Origin: Plasmopara viticola
Lineage: Eukaryota; Oomycota; Peronosporomycetes; Peronosporales; Peronosporaceae
DNA length: 64,000 bases
Assembly: GCA_001695595.3 (NCBI GenBank)
Contig: MBPM02000018.1
Coordinates: forward strand, 248,001-312,000
Reading direction: 5' to 3'
Positions within the stretch are counted from its first letter, which is position 1; each line of letters starts with the position of its first letter. The notes below the pieces were generated by a model. The model saw only the letters and a list, made by a program, of their open reading frames with translations. It searched no databases and was not told the origin of the DNA. The translations under genes were made by a program, and so were the position numbers. This document shows positions 43,011 through 56,400 of the stretch, in pieces.

Positions 43011-46000
43011 CAGAAAATAGTTACCTACCAGGCCTCAATAATGCAAGAGATCTTCTCCTGTCAACAGCTATTGAATAGCGTATAAACGTCGGCTGAAAGT
43101 CATCAGAAGGGCAAGGGATATGTATAAGATGAACTAAAATAGTTCTCGGACTAACGCAAAAGAGAACATTTATATCTGCTTATCAAGAGAAAAAAAGCAT
43201 TACAAGATATTAAAAACCTACCACTTGACAGGTTAAGTTCGGTATTTCCAAACTATAAAAATTATCGCTCTATTTGACCTTTCACGGTCCTGGAGAGACA
43301 TGGACTGGCGTACATCATCGAGCTTCATAAGACGACATAGAACCCAATTGCTATTTTATTTCTCATTATCTCAATTGTCATATCTATACTCATGTCGATC
43401 TTGAAGTGCACCAAGCATCTATGAAGCTTTGTCTCAGCATTCAACCTTGTTTATAAAACAGCAACTGGTGCCCATTATGACCACAGTAAGGCTGAGATGC
43501 CGCGTCACCATAAGGGTGTTTGAGCGGCCGACCGAGCCTGGAGTCTAGTGCCAAGAGAAGCGACTCCCTGACGGGAATTGAAGATACTTATATGAGCCAC
43601 ACGGCGTTCAAAATGACTGTATAATTCGTGGTTTATATAGTGGAAGGACTCAGATTATCTCTAAACAGCTTTTCGCGTAAGATCGTTCCAAAACAATCAG
43701 CAGTCTGACCGCCAGATCTAACGTCGAGAGCAATTTAACATGTACACATCGTGCCAGAGCTGCCAATTCTCATATAAAATGTTCAAGGCATAAGAGAAAG
43801 AGGCCTTTTCCGGTACTCTTTGACCACCAAGCTTGGAGGTACTTCTACGTTGAGAGTTCTACCGAGCGAAGGCGCTCTCAAGGGCATCAGAATCTTCCGG
43901 GAGGTGGGTCGTTATTTTGCTTTTCTTAAGTCTTGAGAATTGTCGAAGCGGCTTAGGCAAGACTGTTTATAGACTGTTGCATCATGAATGTAGCTTTGAG
44001 CGCCTAGAAAGTAATGTGCGATGAATTTGTCGCGCGCGAAGATATGGGTGGAACAAGCTCGAAGCTTACGCTCCCAGCCCCTGTGGTTGCTTTATACAGA
44101 CGTCGAGACCCTTTTAAAGCTCGATTAAAGAATGACATATTCGAATAAGGAAAGAAAATTGCACTTAAGCTCACGGAAATACACTAATATGTAATCAAGT
44201 TTCAATTTATTACGGTAACTGTTTACCCATTCATAGAATAGTTTATTGAATGGTATAATAACTGCGATAAGGGTTGTCCCGGTACGTCTGGAGTAATCAC
44301 CAACGAGCTATCCCAATTAAATGGTCATAGAAGACCACATAGCCAGTGTTTTCTGACAAGTCACTCAGCAAGACGAGATCAAAATCATACTATTGAGTTG
44401 CCAATTGCTCAATAGCACCGGAAAGATTGCCAATGTTGCGGCCAAAATTGGCGAGATCTTTTCTTGTCGATACACTTTACATATGCACAAATAGGTTAAG
44501 GTCCACTTATACAACTTGAGCCAGCAATAATGGGAACTTTATAATCCATTCGTTATCTCTGGACTGATATAATCGCCAAATGATGTATTTTTAGCCTTCT
44601 GATTCACAAAAAAGTTCTAATTTACCATCATAAAGAATGACAAGTCGTGCTGCACTACCGCCTACAAGTTCTTGTCCATGTCATTAAAATTATGAATCCC
44701 CGAAGTCGTTAGCAGAGCTGAGCACCAAAAGCTCTAGCGATATTTGGTACATGGTAGTGTTCGTGTGGCGCCTAAGCAAGATGGTGCATTTGGCACCTGT
44801 TTCAGCCATGTTGAGTGAAGGACGAAACAGCAAGGCTATTTTTGTATGCAATTAATTTCTGGATATTATGGTCGTCCAAGCATAATGGTATCAAAATGAT
44901 CCGTGGTACGCTGCGTTTCCGCAAGACTGTCGGGACCCATTTGCTGATATCGGTAGCCGACCGTCGATTGACAAATGTCACGTGAATAGCTCAACCAAGT
45001 GCTTGGAGACGCACTTTGTAGTAGACGCCACACTTGTGGGCTAGAAATGCGGCTCGAACATTTGTATCAACCCACGATTGATATAAGAAAGGCTTGGATG
45101 AAGGGCAATTTTTGATTTCTAAAGTGAGAGAGATGAAGTATTACCACAAGCTACTTGAAAGAAATATATGGGCATTAACAATTGTAAGTGCCCATAGCCA
45201 CCGCTGTTTCGAACATAAAAGCTGAGGAATCGCGATATTATAAGGCTGTGCAATTTAAGCGGCAAGCCGAGCGATTTGGTTATGGAGCTTACGAATCATA
45301 TGGTTGAAAGAGTCGATCTACTCCTTCAGAATCCAAGTGTTCCATAGCAGTTAAAACTTATAGACCACGACCGACCCGAGAGCATTTTTATGCGCGTGCA
45401 TTCGCTGGGAAAGCTACAACTCTTTATCAAAAAAGCAACATTCTGCGGCGCTGACCGCCAACGCCAGCGGTATATCCATATAAAGTGCGTTGACGAGTCG
45501 AGACAAATCCACGCTTGAAGATTCTTGTGAAGTGGCAGATTATCCCGCTTCATACACTTTGTGGGAACAGTTGGATCGGCTTCGATAAGGTCACCCTGTT
45601 CGGGTGTAGTTTTGACATAGAGAAGAGGCCTTCGAAGAAATCAAAAGAAACTTAAAAACAGCTAAGTAGGTTCGAGGAGCCATGGTGAATGGTTTTTATG
45701 GTCTGATGACCACAGCTCTAAGCATATTCGTAGACATGTTTATGATGAAAAGTAGTTCTTGAATTTATTCTGATCGAGAATCCAAATAAAGCCTAATTCT
45801 CACTTAAAATATACGAGTACATAAAGTCTTGGTGTCAAGGCTTACGTATTGGCTCCAAGTAGTGAAAGACCTGAACTCACGCTCTTTCCAAGCAAATGGC
45901 TACGGCAGCTTCTCTACTGACGTATCTCTCATCACACATGCCGATTTTAGTGGAAAGGAACCCTTGTAAGGGACAAAAAATCTTTGAAATTGGCTTGGTT

Positions 46001-46269
46001 AAATGATTTGGCCGACTATCCTACTTACGTACGAGAACATAAAAAAATCTTTTGGTTCTAGTGCTTGACACACCCTATCAGAAATATGCTGTTTGTACAC
46101 TTAGATATTTTAAAAGGTGCCAAACCCTGCGAAGCTATGAGAAGGCGCAGGAAGAGCTGATAAATTAGAAGGCCGGGAAGAAAAATATCATCTCATCAAA
46201 ATTTCTTAATTACAATGTACTTAAAAACAACGTACAGAGCGCAATGCTGTATGGGATGCAAAGGGCATA
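43011..46269. other. Stretch without a recognisable gene
   Basis: About 3.3 kb of mostly AT-rich sequence with no open frame over ~75 codons and no motif I can defend. The part near 46,200 should include the 3' end of the CYRI gene transcript. Confidence 0.5.
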
Positions 46270-47625
46270 TTATGAATCCATCAATGCTCGAATTTTATCA
46301 GAAGTTGAAGAATCGTTGTAGTGCAAGCTGCAGTACTTGATGATGTTGATCAATTCCAGTGTTGTACCGCTCTGCTTCCCCTGCACAAGCTCCTTCACGC
46401 ACCGCTTAATCTAGGCACAAAGGAGGTAGGCAAAAAGCCGATTTGAATTAAAAAAACGAGAGCTACATGTACCTTCACTTCTGATTTAGAGCAAAATGCG
46501 CCGTGTACGGCTGTGTGGTCGTACAAAATAATGGCTCCGGTCATGGAGCGCAAGAACTTCATCATTGGACGTCCGTCTTTTGGTCTATGAAAATCATTAA
46601 AAGTCATTTTGGAACCTAGAAACGAACATAGTTATGGCAGCTTACCTACTGCCCGTTAAGCAAGCACAACGAGAATTTGCCAACTCAGCTAAGACACCTA
46701 CTGCCGCTGGCTCTTTGACGATAGCGCCCTCAATTGCTCGAATAAGCACTTTTAGCATGGGGCAATGGTCAGCCACGAAAAGCGACATTGCATCCAAAGA
46801 AGCATCGACCAGACTGTTAGGCATTCCCGCTGTAAGAGATATAGACTGAAGTCAGGTATTTCATAAAAGAATCGAACCTTTCCAGTTGGTTTGAATTCAC
46901 AGAATTGATTGCTATGAACCGCCGAAAATGGCTAAGATCGTTCTGAATGTCAGGAGTAATCGCCTTAACACTATCAAACCTTACGGCAAAGTCTACTAAA
47001 CTGGCAAGTTTTTCTATTAAATAACCAGCTGCCTTCTTGGTTGCTGGAAAGACGAAATAAGCAAAAAAAACGTTCAACTAAGGATGCGAAGTACCTTTTC
47101 GACTAACAATCTGGATAAGTGCCGCAAAAATCGTCTCTATCCAGCGATTGCACAACAAATAAGCACTATCTTCTTCACAGTGCAAGAAGCAATATACCAA
47201 TGTCGGTGGCGAGAATGAAAAAAAAATAAATCGTGTTGATGTTCGGGATCAGCCTTGAGATAAGTTCCGATTTTACATCGTCATTACTTGATTCGCGACT
47301 GGTCTTTTGGGTCACATCGTTAAAGGTAAGCGCCAACGCAACAAAGGATTTCCATCTACCTTTTGAATGAGCTCGAGACAACCGTCGTAACACTGAAGTC
47401 GGTGAAGCGCATGTTTTGATTGTGCGATGATCGCGTCCGATTCAAGCGCAAGGTCTTGACACCTTTGGTCGATGAAGGTCTCTATGTAGTATAAAGTCAT
47501 GCATTATTGATTACAAAGTGTCAGTTATTGCTCACCACGCAACTCGCAAAGTTCCGCGACCTAATCTTACCGGTAAAAGTTTTGTCATTACTGTGACGTA
47601 GCAGAAGGCTGAATATTCGCGGCAT
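46270..47625 (-). CDS. CYRI/FAM49 family protein (Rac1-binding CYFIP-like), multi-exon
   Basis: Homologue of CYRI (FAM49), a small protein sharing the Rac-binding CYFIP fold; in animals and Dictyostelium it competes with Scar/WAVE for Rac1. Proposed exons (minus): 47625-47571, 47481-47360, about 47303-47190 (uncertain), about 47175-47095, 47043-46878, 46813-46646, 46584-46473, 46410-46270, with GT-AG introns of about 51-90 bp. Phases agree at every boundary except the third/fourth exon, which I could not resolve. Family landmarks in order: RFDSVKAITPDIQNDL (family: RFDELKMTNPAIQNDF), an Arg pair just after it (SHFRRF), MSLFVADHCPMLK (family: MSLFYAEATPMLK), GAIILYDHTAVHGAF, and a C-terminal helix ending ALMDS. 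The Arg pair is where the Rac1-contacting arginines are reported in CYRI-B (from memory). It is divergent from the 1125-residue gene, 172 bp apart. Confidence 0.78.
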
Positions 47626-47797
47626 AATTCGCGATGTCGGGTGTGCTCTACAATGACCGCACTCTGAAATCTTCACTCTCTCTGGAGCTTTGCCGTTAGC
47701 GAATAACTATAGCCGGTTTGAAACCACTAAATACCAATTCTGCATCCTGACCTATTCTTGCTCACAGTCACAGCACCGCGTTTGACTAAAAGCTGAG
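47626..47797. promoter_or_regulatory. Divergent intergenic region (shared promoter candidate)
   Basis: The 172 bp between the start codons of the minus-strand CYRI gene and the plus-strand 1125-residue gene must hold both core promoters. A GCACCGCG-type motif and CTCACAGTCACAGC lie close to the plus-strand start; I can identify no specific factor site. Confidence 0.45.
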
Positions 47798-50700
47798 ATG
47801 GAAATTTTTGACGATCTCAATCTTGTGTTACAACTAAACCAGCACATTCAGGCTGTCTCAAATATCTCCAATGAAGATCGCTCATCAGACCATGCAAAGA
47901 CAATAACTTCCGAATTGGCGTCGTTTAGAATATTGACCACTCTCGAGTCTGTAAACTACACTGAAACACGAAAAGATGCACAGTTTGACCACCAGCACTC
48001 GACTTTCTCGTCAATGAGTGTCAGTGATCTACCATATCATCTGCAAGGTGACGTCGACTTTAATATATCGACTGCAATGAAAAGACGAAAAGCGTTGCGC
48101 TTTTCGGAAACTATTCGGGCTCGCATCAAGTTTATCTGGGAAGTAGCTGGTGGGAGAAAACAAGCGGAAATGGCTCAGTGTACGCGTCTTACACACCAGG
48201 AAGAAGACGAACAAGCTCAGCAACGCGATCATTGGTCGATGGCTGAAAATAAATCTGGTCAGCTATTTCCTCCGATTGAGGCCTTGGACGAACACGACTA
48301 TACGGCTTTGATGCTGCTAGTTTTTAAAGTATTGCGAGACGATTTTGTGCTCGAAAGTGCACTTAAGCAAATCCAATGTGACTGGGATGTGGACAGTCAA
48401 CACGAAAAAAGCTTAAGTTACGATAAATTCTTTTTGGCCATGTTTGAATTGGTAGACGTTTGGACATGCGATATGGAGGAGATCACATATGATCGCTTCT
48501 TGAATCTACTAGCTCGACGAATCACGCAACGAGTAGTTGTTTACTTGGATGGAACAGAGCTTAAGCTTTCGCTATCGAATAATTTTGAACAACAAATGGT
48601 GGTTAAGGCTATTCCATTGCAAACTGTTCCAAAATTTGTATCCGTCGCTCGAGTTGTTGCTGCTATCGGAATGACGACAGTTGGTGAGTTAGCCAGTGCT
48701 GCTCCTGCAGTGATCGAGCAAAGTCGAATTGAATTTATTCAAAGAAATAAAGGACTCGTAGCCTCGAAATCCATCGGTGAGATGCGAAAGATTGGGCAGG
48801 ATCTGCAAACACTCCTCGAAATGTTTAAAAGTATAGCCCTCCAGTACAAAAACTCTAATTATGCTCTCGATAAAGATGTATTGCACAAAATACCCAACAC
48901 TGTCGACTTTAGGCCGCATCTTGGAGTCAGCAGCGGTCAATTTGAAAAGAGTGGCGTCGATCACCAGCTTGAACGAATCTCTACGAAGGTAGAGTCTGAT
49001 ACTGCAATTCGAATCATTAGTGAGTTTGGGAAGATTGACGACTCAAACTTGTCGCAAGATGTTGATGATCTTTCATCTTCACTTATGCACGACAACAACA
49101 ATACTTCCACGATTGAAATTGCCCGACTTGGCGCAAAATTTGACAGTGTGCGCGATGCCGCAGGCAACTATGACACACAACTTATATCAATAGGTCGAAA
49201 CGCGGGAGAGGGTAGCAAAGGATGCTTAAAGCCGATCAATACGATTTACGATTTGCAGCTTGCTGATGCTCGAGTAATTAATGCTTTGCGCTCAACATTT
49301 ATTATTGAAAAAGCGATTTTGATTAAGCGGCAAACAGAGCTTTCATCTATCATAAACGAATTAGTGAAGTTTGGTGTCAATATTGATGTCACAAGGCTAC
49401 CAGAAGGAGTAATTCGGGACCGGTACGATACTCTATATGACTTACTTATCGTACGAGAAGGCGAAAGTTTAAAGTCCCTTGCAGCTGTCATATTAGAGCA
49501 GATCAAAGTAGAATTGAGCATACACGGAATAATTGTTGATGACGAAGAAGCTGTCGAAGAAGTATACGACGGCTTTTTTGAGTCCGTATTGACAGGAACT
49601 GGTGATTCCATTATTGAAGCGGCCCAAAGCTGGGTGCAGGATACGATAAGGGGGAACAAAGTCAGCGAATACATAAAGCACGACTATCACGAGCTTACGT
49701 CGATTGAGAAAATTGAAACGCTTGGAACAAATATCGAAGACGAAGAATTTCTTGCGCTATTGACTAAAGATGCAGATATTAAAGACAAAGGAAACGGTGA
49801 ATGTAATGTGCCATCGAGCAAAAATGTTTTTATCGAAGATACAGTCGACATGAACACGCCAACAGTCCACAAAATGTCGAGCATAAGTCTTGACCGAGCC
49901 GACGCTGTGTCTGTTGACACTTCTAATGAATTTGAAAGCGGATCATTTGATTTGGTCAAAACATCCGAAAACCGCAAACAGAAATTAACACATCAAGATG
50001 GTGCACCAGCAGAAGACGTGCAACGCAAAACAGGAACTAGACAATACAAAGATGCTACAAGGAAAAAAGACCCTAAGTCGCCGTTACGTGCATCAAATCG
50101 CGTATCTGATTTTCAAAAAGATACGGCTCCAACACATTCAAAAGAGGATCGTTCATTGAGCAAGGATCACCACTATGAGAATCTAGTCACGATAAGCCAA
50201 AACTTCAAGCCGCTGCTCCCAACTCAAAGTGGCCAAGCACAGGCTCCCGTTGTGGTGAATAAAGTAGCTGACGACAGCTCTCCAAGTTCGTCCAAGCCAC
50301 GAATTGAGACAACAAATATAGCGGACGTAGCTTTTCATAACGATGCCAAGCGCAATCAACTTAAGCATAATTTACGCCACGGTCGGCCAGATACTGAAAG
50401 CAAGATAGGTACAACTATTGATCTAAGGGATCATCGCAACATCTCTGAGCAGCATACTGCCCGTAATGGTCTGAAAGTTGCAAATGTGATTAAAGAGGAG
50501 GACACTGGTCAAAATGCTGTTATATGTGTTGATCTGGAAAGGTACGAATCACTAAGTCGAAGCTATTTAATAATGTCTAAACCGTTTCTTTGCTCAGGTC
50601 GGTGTCCATGGACCCCAAAATGCCTCAAATTGTAATTAGTGGCGCAAGAAGCGCAAAGAACATTCCAATTACTGGACGCTACATTCAGCTTTTGGGATTC

Positions 50701-51297
50701 GGTACAGTTGTGATTACGAAAGATGAACGTGAGCTTTTTGACTTGCTACAGTTGCGCAACACTGATTTGGTGTGTTCTGTTTTGCTTATTTGTCTTTTCA
50801 CGTATCGCCACTAAATTTATTCCGATGAGTCAAAGGTTTGCTTTGATATTGGGACTGATCTCGACACGGCTGTGACAAAACTCCAATTACTTCAACATCA
50901 AGTAGGCAATCGAGTAATTCTGCTCGGCGGAAACAAGGATGAACCCAACAAAACTCAGCAAATTGCGTTGGAATGCCTCGCGCACGGTGCACTCTACTTT
51001 GCTACCATTCCATTAAACTTTCCTCGACTACGGGAATCCATCTTGTCATTTTTTGAGAAATCCAAGCAGCCGTACATTCTCCGACAGCGAAAACCGCCTG
51101 CTCAAGCAGCTCAGGTTGGGCGCGAATTTGACGTGGCTGCTCTCTCTTTACCATCTTTATCCGTGATGTCTCGTGAAAATCCTCCGTATTCTCACCATTC
51201 AATTGAGTCTCGTCACGCCGAATTTACCCCAACCGCGCCCGACACGCCTCGATCTCTACCATTGAGAAATCGACCAACTCGTTTTTACAAGCGTTAA
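47798..51297 (+). CDS. 1125-residue protein of unknown function with receiver-like C-terminal domain
   Basis: Exon 1 47798-50541, exon 2 50598-50769, exon 3 50836-51297 (an acceptor six bases earlier also keeps frame); introns of 56 and 66 bp, phases 2 and 0, giving about 1125 residues. Residues about 155-245 form a hydrophobic helical domain (YTALMLLVFKVLRDDFVLE; YDKFFLAMFELVDVWT), followed by coiled-coil-rich sequence to about 640 and a charged, low-complexity segment (about 690-900). Residues about 922-1045, coded across all three exons, look like a CheY-type receiver: IVISGAR, TDLVCFDIG at the phospho-acceptor position, NRVILLGG, and ALYFATIPLNFPRL at the Lys-Pro loop, with the invariant Lys apparently lost. 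The tail is Ser/Pro-rich. I do not recognise the family; the helical part recalls flagella-associated proteins, but this is a weak inference. It is convergent with the kinase gene, 99 bp apart. Confidence 0.8.
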
Positions 51298-51396
51298 AGA
51301 CTAGCTAGGGAATTTAATTTGTCGCATCTTAGGTTGCCAATGTTTATCGACACCGAGTCGTCTATAAACTTCTAACTTAACAACAATGGCCCTCGA

Positions 51397-53230
51397 TTAA
51401 CCAACACGTTTAATCTTTGAAGTAGGTTCTCCACTGACGTATTGATTAGCAGTCGCTATGTAATTAATCGCACGAAGGCGAAAAACGAGATTGAGATGCT
51501 GCCACCAGTAGACTAGTGCCGTCAATATCCCAGTATGACCCCCTCGATTTGAAGCCGAGTAGAACGAGGAATGCCCAGCAACAGCACACTTTCCCATAAT
51601 TGAAAATCTCTCTCTAACATATGCGACAAGTATATCGAGTCAGTCAAAGGTCATTAGCGAGGTCAAGCATAAAACTCGCACCGCGTTGTTCCTCCCAAAT
51701 CCTTGTTTATAGCCCGAATCATGTTATTTGTCCGCAAAACGAATAGCATATCCCTTGGAAGCTGTTGAAGAAAGTCGGTGACCTAAAATCATAGTAAGTT
51801 AGTCTCCTTTCTAATAAAAGAATCGTCTGGTTGATTATGTACGTTGGAAAAATGCAATTTTTTAAAATCCTCGGACAGCTTCTGACGTTCCGATTCGCTC
51901 ATGGACGCGTCCAGACGCCCCTTGTGCTCGATTTTCCGGTATGTAAACAGCAGCGGCAAATATCTTGCAAGTTCTCCAATATGTAGTCTTTCACCACAAT
52001 AGTCCAACAGTGCGCTGTCTCGCATGAGCATCGCACGCCATAAATCGCAATATGTTTTACGAAATTGATCGCCCAGCTCTCGGTAAAGCCCATGGTCCAG
52101 TAAAACAATCTGTTCTTTGCGCTGAGCATTAGAGTCAGGATTGCGGCGCACAAAGATATTACCAGCGTGCGGGTCGCAATGTACAAATCCATGGCAGAAT
52201 ACCATTTCGCTAAATACTTCACACAATACTCGTGCAACTTCGGGCGGATCGAGGCCAAGTGCTCTAATAGCTTCAATCTGCGAGATCTTTGGTGCAGTAA
52301 TATATTCCATCGAAATCATTCGCTTTGTGCTCAGATCGTCGTAAACAATTGGCACATGAACATTGCTATTGTGCCTAAAGCAAGCTGCAATGCGATAACT
52401 ATTGTTCTTTTCATTTTCAAAGTCGAGCTATAAATTAAATCCAAATTGTACGCTACAAGTTAGAAGATTATTAGGAGAGCAGTACATTGGGCATCAAAGT
52501 GTACCTCTGCCAACAGAGCCTTTTGAAATTCTGGAAAGAGCCATTGGAGGTGAACGTCGGGGAAACAATACTCGGTAAATTGAAATGCCCACTTGATAAC
52601 TCGAATATCTGCTTTCATTTGCAGCTCTAAATGTGGATACTGGACTTTGACAGCCATTTCTCGTCCAAGTGCATCCACGGCGTGATGCACTTGGGCCAAC
52701 GATGCTGAAGCAATTGGTGTCTGGTCAAACTCTTTGTAGAACTCGTTCAAAGGTCGCCCCATCTCCGCCTCAATGGTCTGCTTGACTTTATCGAACGACA
52801 CGGGCTTGGCCTGATCCTGCAATTGAGCTAGTGTCATAGTGTACTCCCTCGGAAGACCGTGATTAAAGGTGGCAAGTTGCTGCCCGAATTTTGTGTAAAT
52901 ACCACCGTTCTCAAAGCACAAGTAAAGAAGCCGATGAGCGATGCGTTGATTCAGACTCTGCAGCTTAGAATGATAGTCCGGGTGATCTCTCTCGATACCT
53001 TTAAAATGAATGCGATAGTCCCACAGCACTTGGCCACCCGTAACGAACACGCGCAGCGATCGTGACAGTATTTTGCTGTATTGGAGACAACGTTAACGAT
53101 TACCGTAAGCATTTGGTGATAGTAAGGAGCTTACTTACGCGTTGACTTCGTCGGCAGCGTAGACGCCACCTGAAAGCAATGCAAGTGCTGTCAGCGAGCG
53201 CCTAGTATGTCTGGTAAATAGGTTGGTCAT
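51397..53230 (-). CDS. ABC1/UbiB (ADCK) atypical kinase, five exons
   Basis: UbiB-family kinase-like ATPase, most like ADCK1/5, probably mitochondrial. Exons (minus): 53230-53139, 53075-52505, 52427-51843, 51782-51682, 51613-51397; introns of 60-77 bp, all GT-AG and in consistent phase, giving about 521 residues, normal for the family. The first ~20 residues are basic and hydroxylated (MTNLFTRHTRRSLTALALL), resembling a mitochondrial presequence. Motifs: the UbiB-specific KFGQ at 93-96, ASASLAQVH (the Ala-rich loop in place of the Gly-rich loop), MAVKVQYP with the conserved Lys, VHCDPHAGN at 303-311 (catalytic loop) and LLDHG in place of DFG. The family is linked to ubiquinone biosynthesis or mitochondrial lipid homeostasis. 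A copia LTR begins only 51 bp upstream of the ATG, so its promoter has been displaced or replaced. Confidence 0.92.
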
Positions 53231-53281
53231 TCGGCATATATTAGAATAGCCTATAATGAGATTTTTTGATACCTTTGTTAA

Positions 53282-53427
53282 TGTTTACATTACACCGCTG
53301 AATGCATGTTGAACAGGTGGATGGCTTCACACTAATTACAAGTACGTCACAATTAGTAATTACATATGGTAGCCGTTCATTGGTCAGGATAGATATATTC
53401 ACTTCGGTTTCTACTTTCTTCTCAACA
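53282..53427 (+). repeat. 5' LTR of element H
   Basis: TGTTTACATTACACCGC to CTTCTCAACA. It lies upstream of the minus-strand kinase gene, so if it has bidirectional promoter activity it could affect that gene. Confidence 0.93.
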
Positions 53428-53475
53428 GGTTAACAGCCGCAAACAACAGCCTCGCATCACCACACCGTCACCGCC

Positions 53476-56400
53476 ATGACTACCAAGCGCACCGAAGTCC
53501 TCCTAGGAGATTGTAACTACTACCATTCGGAGTTCAACATGAGAATTGCCCTCGCAAAAAAAGGGCTTCTGGGACACACTATGGGCGCGAAGGGCGAGAG
53601 CGAAATAACGGAGACGTGGCTCGTGAATGACGCCAAGGCATTGGGTATAATTGCCCAGGGCGTCGAGTTACAACACCAGACCAAAATACGGTCTGCTACT
53701 CGTGCTTTGGAGGCATGGGGAACGCTTCGCGATTTCTACCATCGTTCCACTCTACACAACCGTGTCACGATGACACGGCGCCTTCATGAGTTTAAGATGG
53801 AGAGTGGCACTCGCATGGTGGAACATCTGGACGCGTTCGATGAGCTGGTCGTGGGACTCCAGACGACGGGAGAGCCGGTGGATGAATCAAGACAGCTAGT
53901 GGTGCCTCTGAGCAGCTTGCCGGCGGAATATAAAATAATATCTTCTATCGTGGAGAACGCCAAGGACATCACTCTGATCGAAGTCAAGGAGAAGCTGTTG
54001 AAAGAGTCAGACAGACTACAGAAGAAGGAAGCAAGTGAGAAAGCGTTTCGAGCCACAGACAATGATGGACGGATCAAGGGCAGACGAGGAAGTGGCCGCA
54101 AGATTTACGCGCCACGCAAGAGCGGCGGTTTTCGGGGAAAATGCTTCAATTGTGACCAGACTAGTCATATGAAACGGGACTGCCCAGCTGCTGAGAACCG
54201 TTCCAGAAGCCGTTATAGCGGTAATGATGCAGTGTTTGCTGTGGGGGATGAGCAATCAGTAAGCTGGCTGATCGACAGTGGTGCGACGTCACACATGACC
54301 CCTCACCGAAGTGACTTGATCGACTTCAAGCAACTTAAAGACGAAATCAAGGTAACAATTGCAGATGGCAAAACGTTACGCGTCGGAGGAGCTGGAACGG
54401 TGAAGCTTATCGGCTTAGATGCAAGACGCATATCGATGATGGAAGTGCTGCTTATCCCTGGACTTGACAGACGTCTACTGTCTGTGGGAAAGCTTGCCGA
54501 ACGTGGACTAAGTGTGGAGCTTCAGCGTGCTTCGTGCATCATTTGGGACAAGAACGAAGCTTTGGCAACTGGGACAAGAAATGGGAAAGGTTACACACTG
54601 GATTGTCAGCAAGAGGAGGCACGATTGGTGCAATACTCGGGCGTTGATAGTCAGTGGGAGTTATGGCACGCTCGTATGGGACATTCAAGTGAGGACGTTT
54701 TAGTGAAGACTATGCGATCCACAGAAAGTATTCGTGCGCTAAAACAAGGTATCAAGACCCTGTGTGGTGGAGGCATGAAGGGCAAGCAAGAAGCCTTTCC
54801 AGGACGCTCCATGACAAAGACATCACGTGTATTGGAATTAGTTCACACAGACGTGATGGGACCCATGAAGACACTTTCAAAAGGAGGTGCTAAATATATT
54901 TTGACGGTTGTGGAAAATTATTTACGATATGTGGTGGCTTACTTTCTGGCAAAGAAGACTGAAGTTGCCGACAAGATCAAGATGTTCAAAGCACTGCATG
55001 AGAAACAGTGGGGAAACCGTATCAAGTGCCTGCGTTCGGACAACGGAACGGAGTTTGTCAACAAAACAGTTACGGATTTAGCTCAGCGGAATGGTATCAT
55101 ACATCAGCGTACAGTTCCACACAGTCCCCAACAAAATGGAATTGCGGAACGAATGAACCGTACGATAATGGAAAAGGCACGGAGCATGCTACACTACAAG
55201 TGTGTTCCGACATGTTGGTGGGCAGAGGCAGTAAGCACTGCGGTGTATCTGATCAACCGCTCTCCTAATACAATGCACCCAAATAACACCCCATATGGAG
55301 TGGGATTTAAGATGAAGCCTCGGATGGATCATCTTAGGGTGTTTGGGTCTAGTGCATATTCCTTACTTATGCCGAAGACACCAAGATATACCGAGTTTAC
55401 GATTTGGAGAACGACAAGATATCAGTATCACCGTCGGTGAAGCTGGACGAGCGTGAAGTGGGCGGCATTTATGAGACACACCCGCTCGAACAAATAAAAG
55501 TGATACACGTTACCAAAGACAACGATGAAAGTGCTGTGTCCGGGCCGACAGAACATTAACAAGATCAAGACGAACTTATGGAGTGTGAAGGAGAAGATGA
55601 AATTCCAGATGCTCCAATGAATGAGGAGGAGTCCGACACAAATGCATCAAGGGTCGAGATGCTTCGATTACCGACCTCAGTACACTCTGAACTGACAGAG
55701 TACAGAACTCCTACACTGGATGCACAGGAAGATCGATTGGTATTTCGACCGCAAGTGGAACGTTCAAGGCGTACATATGAACCAATGTTGTTGCTGGAAA
55801 ACGGATCAGATTCCGATGAAAGTCTGGGGGGAAGCGAAGGACCACCATCTCCAAAGCGTGCAAGGATTGATGAAGACGGCCTGATAGCTGAAGCTATTCT
55901 CGCTTACGCTGTGAGTGTTGGTGAAGAATCAGACTTGCCTACCACGTATGCGCAGGCAATGTCTAGTGACGAGGCAGAACAGTGGCGACAAGCGATGGAC
56001 GCCGAATTACAGTCGCATCACAAAAACAAAACATGGACACTCATTCCACGAGAATCAATTGGACGTACGATTGGATGCCGCTGGGTTTTTGCTAAGAAGC
56101 GTGACCAGAATGGATGTGTTGTGCGCTACAAAGCACGATTGGTGGCAAAAGGTTTCAAGCAGAAATACGGCGTGTTTTTTTCGAGACTTACTCTCCAGTG
56201 GCCAACATGAACTCAATTCGAGTTGTACTCGCAGTGTGTGCGGTATTAGGCTACAAAATGGAACAGCTGGACGTCGACACCGCATTTCTCAACAGTGTAC
56301 TGTCGGATCGTGTTCACATGGAAGTTCCAATTGGTGTTAAGGGAGCTCAAGGATTTGCGTGTCGACTGAACAAAGCTATATATGGTCTCAAGCAAGCTGC

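Noticed and set aside
46500..47500. Minus-strand short frames first read as random ORFs
   Set aside because: Not rejected as a gene: they were reinterpreted as exons of the CYRI gene; separate small ORFs are not reported.
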